DNA of 64,000 bases from Persicaria tinctoria. Lineage: Eukaryota; Streptophyta; Magnoliopsida; Caryophyllales; Polygonaceae. The first letter of the stretch is position 1. The number at the start of each line of letters is the position of its first letter. Below the pieces are notes generated by a model. The model had not been told where the DNA came from. It saw only the letters and a program-made list of their open reading frames with translations, and searched no databases. The stretch spans positions 26,631,688-26,695,687 of the forward strand of contig JBANSL010000013.1 of assembly GCA_037127255.1 (NCBI GenBank), given 5' to 3'. Shown here one piece after another: positions 59,711 to 64,000 of the stretch. The position numbers and the translations under genes were made by a program.

Positions 59711-59800
59711 TATGTCCAATTCAGCGTTGTCATCGATGTATGCTTGGTCGACGCCAACTCCTGTAGCTGATTTGGACGCTTCTTTCATGAGGATTGAGAC
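58395..59800 (+). pseudogene. Gypsy-B aspartic protease region
   Basis: The frame opens MVDIDKNLLDTKEKP, a linker coded by the motif. It contains KFQRFVKLLQSLNVTIPFTE and the retropepsin domain (FKALCDLGESVSIMPISIW, MANNTVVIPTGTVDN, CPIILGRPFLTTADG). It then passes a second linker (LLDIEEPFPIST, LLDIEQLPSISTT) into RT in the same frame. The catalytic triplet is DLG followed by E, where Gypsy-A has A. Confidence 0.85.
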
Positions 59801-61425
59801 GGATTATCTAGGGGAGATAATGAAGACAGAGGAAGTAGAGCCCATCTTGATTCCACAAGGCCCTTCTCCGGTGCTGAAGCCATTACCTGACACCCTTAGG
59901 TATGAATTTCTTGGTCCTGACTCTACTTTTCCTGTGATTATTAGTGCTTCATTAAATACACTGGAAGTAGGCAAGCTAGTAGAAGTCCTCCGCACTCATA
60001 GGAAAGCCATAGGCTATTCTCTAGAGGATATAAAAGGCATTTTACCCATTACCTGTATGCATAGAATTCTTTTGGAAGATGATCACAGGGCAACAATTGA
60101 GCATCAAAGGAAGCTTAACCCCAATATGAAGGAGGTTGTAAAGAAAGAGATCCACCGCATACTGGATGCATGAATCATTTATCCAATCTCCGACAGCAAG
60201 TGGGTAAGTCCTGTTCATATTGTTCCTAAGAAGGGTGGAACGACTGTTGAAGAGAATGAGAAGGGAGAGCTTGTTCCTAAACGAATCACTACCAGCTGAC
60301 AGATGTGCATTGATTACAGAAAGCTCAACACCGCCACAAGGAAGGATCATTTTCCACTCCCCTTCATTGATCAGGTGCTCGAAAGGTTAGCTGAACATGA
60401 TTACTTTTGTTACCTGGATGGATATTCTGGCTTTTGGCAGGTTCCTATTCATCCTGATAATCAAGAGAAGACCACCTTCACTTGCCCCTAAGGAACTTTT
60501 GCATATAGAAGGATGCCCTTTGGCCTTTGTAATGCACCTGCTACTTTTCAAAGGTGCATGATGGCCATCTTCTCAAACATGATAGAGGACATAGTGGAGG
60601 TATTTATGGATGGTTTCTCAGTTTATGGTACTACTTTCGATGTTTGTCTCTCTAACCTGCGCAGTGTACTCAAGCGTTGTGAAGAGACAAAATTGGTACT
60701 CAATTGGGAAAAATGCCACTTTATGGTAAAGGAAGGAATCGTGCTAGGCCACAATGTGTCTAACAAAGGTAATGAGGTGGACAGGGCCAAGATAGAGCTA
60801 GTGGAGAAATTGCCCCCACCATCATCCATCAAAGAGATAAGGAGTTTTCTTGGTCATGCTGGTTTTTATAGAAGGTTTATTCAAGATTTTTCTAAAATTG
60901 CCAAACCATTAACTAACCTTCTTATGAAAGATGTTAAGTTTGTGTTTTCTAGCGAATGTCTTGAAGCCTTCAACAGGTTAAAAGAAGCTCTTATCTCCGC
61001 TCTAATCATTCAATCGCCGGATTGGTCACTGCCTTTTGAAATCATGTGTGATGCCACCGATTATGCCGTGGGAGAAGTTCTAGGACAGCGAAAGGACAAG
61101 AAACTACATGGCATCTACTATGCAAGCAAGACTCTTGATGTGGTTCAGGCTAAGTACACCACAACAGAGAAAGAATTTTTTGCTGTGGTTTTTGCTTTTG
61201 AAAAATTTTGCTCTTATCTTGTTGGCTCTAAGGTTATTGTCCATACTGACCATGCTGCACTTAGATATTTGATGACAAAGAAGGATGCTAAACCAAGGTT
61301 GTTACGATGGGTGCTCCTACTTCAAGAGTTTGATGTTGAGCTAAAGGACAAGAAGGGCATAGAGAATTCAGTCGCCGATCACCTATCCAGGCTCCCCAAG
61401 TACATGCTAGAGCAAGCCCAGGACA
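59801..61425 (+). pseudogene. Gypsy-B reverse transcriptase and RNase H
   Basis: The same frame continues: [88 protein letters not shown]. The catalytic motif reads [10 protein letters not shown] where FMDD is expected, so an active-site Asp is lost. RNase H follows ([59 protein letters not shown]). Stops lie at 60171-60173, 60297-60299 and 60489-60491. Sequence style is Athila-like. Confidence 0.92.
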
Positions 61426-61479
61426 CCACACTAATCGACGACTCTCGCCCAGACGAGCACCTGATGCGGACAGACACGG

Positions 61480-61785
61480 TTTTCCTCGACATCGAGCAAG
61501 CTTCTTCGACATCGAGTAAACCAGGTGAGTATTCTGATTTGCATGGATTTGAGCTGAAGGGGTACTCGACATCGAGCAAAATTTCATCGATATCGACAAA
61601 AGCCAACTTGACAGACCACCTGACGCCAAGCACAACACCAGCAGGCAGTACAGTTTTACTCGATATCAACGAAAACTCTTCGACATCGAGTAAAGCTGAC
61701 CACCAAAGGCCGAGAACACCACCACGCGACGCTACAGTCTGCTCGATATCGAGTAATGTTACTCGATATCGACTAAACCCTAGTG
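61480..61785. repeat. TCGATATCGA motif cluster between RNase H and integrase of Gypsy-B
   Basis: About nine copies, including pairs near 61488 (20 bp), 61565 (21 bp) and 61743 (20 bp), in a linker that is open in all frames. RNase H ends at about 61395 and the integrase zinc-binding region starts after about 61950. Confidence 0.92.
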
Positions 61786-61790
61786 CATTC

Positions 61791-63163
61791 TCAATTGAGG
61801 TTTTTCGTATGGTTTCCGGTGATGATTTCTTCTTTACCCCTCCTACTAGTCCTATACATGATATATATGCTATAAATGGATCAAAGGTACCCTGGTATGC
61901 GGATTTCGCTAACTATCTTGCAGGAAATGAGATTCCGTCAGGGCTATCCTCACAGGCAAAGAAGAAGTTCCTCCACGACGTCAAGCAATATTATTGGGAT
62001 GATCCTTACTTGTTCAAACAAGGAAAGGACCATATCTTCAGACGTTGTATTCCGGAGGAGGAGGTGGAAAGTGTCATTCGCCATTGCCATACTCTCCCTA
62101 CATGCGGACATGCAAAAGGCTTCAAAACTGCATCTAAGGTACTTCAATGTGGTTTTTACTAGCCTAATCTTTTCAGGGATGTGCAGGCTTATGTCACTTC
62201 ATGTGATGAGTGCCAAAGATCGGGCAACATTACTTGGAAGAATGAGACACCACTCATAGGGATTTTGGAGGTGGAACTATTTGATGTGTGGGGAATTGAC
62301 TTCATGGGATCATTCCCTTCTTCAGGACCTTACAAATACATCCTGGTGGCGGTCGACTATGTCTCTAAATGGGTTGAGGCTATTGCAACTAGGACCAACG
62401 ATGCGAAGGTAGTTTCAAAGTTTGTTAAAACTAACATATTTCCTCGCTTTGGTGTTCCTAGAGTTCTTATTTCAGACGGTGGCTCACATTTTATCGAGAG
62501 AGGTTTTTAGGCTCTTTTGGCTAAGTATGGTGTGACGCACAGGGTGGCAACACCTTATCATCCCCAAGCTAGTGGTCAAGTGGAGGTCTCTAATCAACAA
62601 ATCAAAGCCATCTTGGAAAAGACAGTCTCTCGCTCAAGGAAGGATTGGTCATCTAAGCTAGATGGTGCGCTATGGGCTTATAAGACAGCTTACAAAACAC
62701 CGTTGAGGACAACTCCTTACAACTTGGTTTATGGAAAGTCTTTCCATTTACCTGTCGAACTGGAACATAAGGCAATGTGGGCACTTAAGGAGCTCAACGT
62801 GGATCTCGACGAGGCGGGTAAGAAACGATTTATTGATTTGCAGGAGTTAGAGGAGCTAAGATTGAAAGCCTATGAGAATGCTGAAATCTACAAGGAGCGC
62901 ACCAAGAGATAGCACGATAAGAAATTGGTGTCAAACAAATATGAGGTAGGTGACAAAGTGCTTTTATATAATTCGAGACTGCGTCTATTCCTAGGAAAGC
63001 TAAGGACAAGATGGAGTGGACCTTTCTTGGTTCACCACATATACCCTCATGGAGCAGTAAAGTTAATTGGCACTGATGGAACCACCTTTAAGGTAAATGG
63101 GCACAGGGTCAAGAAATATTATGACAAAGAAGACCCAAAAGAGGAGATTCGCGCCACCCTGGC
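61791..63163 (+). pseudogene. Gypsy-B integrase
   Basis: The zinc-binding N-terminus has [17 protein letters not shown] and CDECQRSGN (H-H-C-C type). The core has [20 protein letters not shown] (first Asp), [15 protein letters not shown] (second Asp) and [20 protein letters not shown] (catalytic Glu). The C-terminal part is YEVGDKVLLYNSRLRLFLGK, then WSGPFLVHHIYPHGAVKL. Stops lie at 62160-62162, 62508-62510 and 62910-62912. No frameshift occurs from 58395 to 63163. The frame runs into hAT element 4 at 63164 and would resume after it at the window end. Confidence 0.92.
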
Positions 63164-63991
63164 TAGGCGTGGCCACGGGTCGGACCCGCCGGGTCAAGGG
63201 TTAGGGTTGGCCGACCCGAACCCTAACCCGTAAATCTCACGGGTTGACGGGTTCGGGTCGACCCGTTGACCCGGCGGGTTACATTATTTTAAAAAAAAAA
63301 TCTTTTTTTAAAAAAAAATGACTATTAAACTAAATAAATAAATAATATGTAAAGATTTTATCTTCACAACACATTTTATCACTTTGATATGAAGTGTTAA
63401 AAATGTAGGAAGATTATATCTCCATATTAATTCTTTCATCCACAATAATTTCATTGTGTGATGTAAGAGAAAAAAATATGAGAATATATTTCTCAAACTT
63501 CATTTCCAACTTAATTTCTAATGTAGGAAATGTAGGAAACAAGTGAAGTGGAAGAAATGTGGTAGTGGAATACATATATATAGCCCCATGCCTTCTCATT
63601 CTAACTCCATATTTTCGATGTGAGACAAAGCCTTTGTCCCACATTGGAAATGAGGAGAAAGAAGGAAGACTTCCAAGTCTATAAAAGGAGAAGGATGGGG
63701 TTTATTTGTCTCACATTGCACATTGCATATTAGTTTATGTATTATTGTGAGTTATTTTAAGAATAATTTACATAATTTACATAATATATTATAAATTTAT
63801 TTTATTAAAAATAAATTTTTCAAAAAAAAAATATTTTGAAAAATGCGGGTTGACACGGCGGGTCGACCCGCCGGGTCACGGGTCACGGATTCCCCGACCC
63901 TAACCCTAACCCGCTACCCGTCCCCACCCGCCAACCCGTCAACCCGGACCAGGCGGGTCACGGGTTGACCCGTAACCCGTGGCCACGCCTA
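63164..63991. mobile_element. Non-autonomous hAT element 4
   Basis: 17-bp perfect terminal inverted repeats TAGGCGTGGCCACGGGT are flanked by the perfect 8-bp duplication ACCCTGGC (63156-63163, 63992-63999). Subterminal DNA is full of GGGTCGACCCG, CGGGTCACGGG and CGGGTTGACCC repeats. The 828-bp element has an AT-rich centre and no transposase. It inserted into the end of the Gypsy-B pol frame, so it is younger than Gypsy-B. Confidence 0.94.
63636..63688 (+). promoter_or_regulatory. snRNA-type promoter look-alike (USE plus TATA) in hAT element 4
   Basis: GTCCCACATTG (63636-63646) differs by one base from the plant snRNA upstream sequence element RTCCCACATCG. TATAAAAGG (63680-63688) follows after exactly 33 bases, the helical spacing known for Pol II-transcribed plant snRNA genes. 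I see no recognisable snRNA downstream. Confidence 0.4.
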
Positions 63992-64000
63992 ACCCTGGCG

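Overview
The window is plant nuclear DNA, most probably from a eudicot-type flowering plant. The evidence is an intron-containing thaumatin-like protein gene with GT-AG introns, Stowaway-type MITEs with CTCCCTCCGT-like ends, Ty1/copia and Athila-like Ty3/gypsy retrotransposons with plant-type primer binding sites, a Mutator-like element with SWIM and DUF1985-like segments, and hAT-type elements with 8-bp target duplications. Only one intact cellular gene is recognisable: the thaumatin-like gene (19208-20721, minus strand, three exons). Nearly everything else is mobile-element DNA in various stages of decay.

Layout. 1-4.4 kb: copia integrase scrap, a copia RT-RNase H pseudogene with a short 3' LTR, and a LINE ORF1 pseudogene. 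4.7-8 kb: three Stowaway-like MITEs nested inside one another, a CTATCGCTGTCACC minisatellite between two copies of a hairpin, and another MITE. 8-12.5 kb: a Mutator-like element remnant (DUF1985-like exons on plus, MuDR-type N- and C-terminal pieces on minus) with repeated TGACAGGATA-rich intronic units, invaded by an LTR-like segment and a hAT element that carries a tRNA-like sequence. 12.5-19 kb: T-rich and AT-rich DNA with gene scraps, a second hAT element and further MITEs. 19.2-20.7 kb: the thaumatin-like gene. 21.5-24.5 kb: LINE ORF1 split by a third hAT element. 24.5-29 kb: a copia pseudoelement (Copia-B).

31-63 kb is a tower of nested LTR elements that can be dissected from target-site duplications. 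Copia-D is split at 33052/49950 by a whole Athila-like element, Gypsy-A (TSD CAAGC, two LTRs of 1988 bp). Gypsy-A is split by a plus-strand solo LTR of the same family (37368-45338, TSD CAAAG). The solo LTR is split by Copia-C (about 38131-44137). Next to Copia-D lies Copia-E, split by an unrelated solo LTR (52525-53698, TSD ATTCA) and then by a second Athila-like element, Gypsy-B (54803 to beyond the window). Gypsy-B is itself entered by a fourth hAT element (63164-63991, TSD ACCCTGGC).

The most unusual signal is a 10-bp palindrome, TCGATATCGA, with variants in its centre. It recurs dozens of times in the Athila-like family, usually as pairs set 19-21 bp (mostly 20 bp) apart. It occurs both in the LTRs and in the coding region, where it sits only between domains (gag/protease, protease/RT, RNase H/integrase). 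Because 20 is not a multiple of three, the two halves of a pair are translated in different frames, so spacing is conserved at DNA level rather than protein level. The two LTRs of Gypsy-A differ by two independent indels of exactly 20 bp at this motif, showing unit turnover since insertion. I do not know a described function for this motif.
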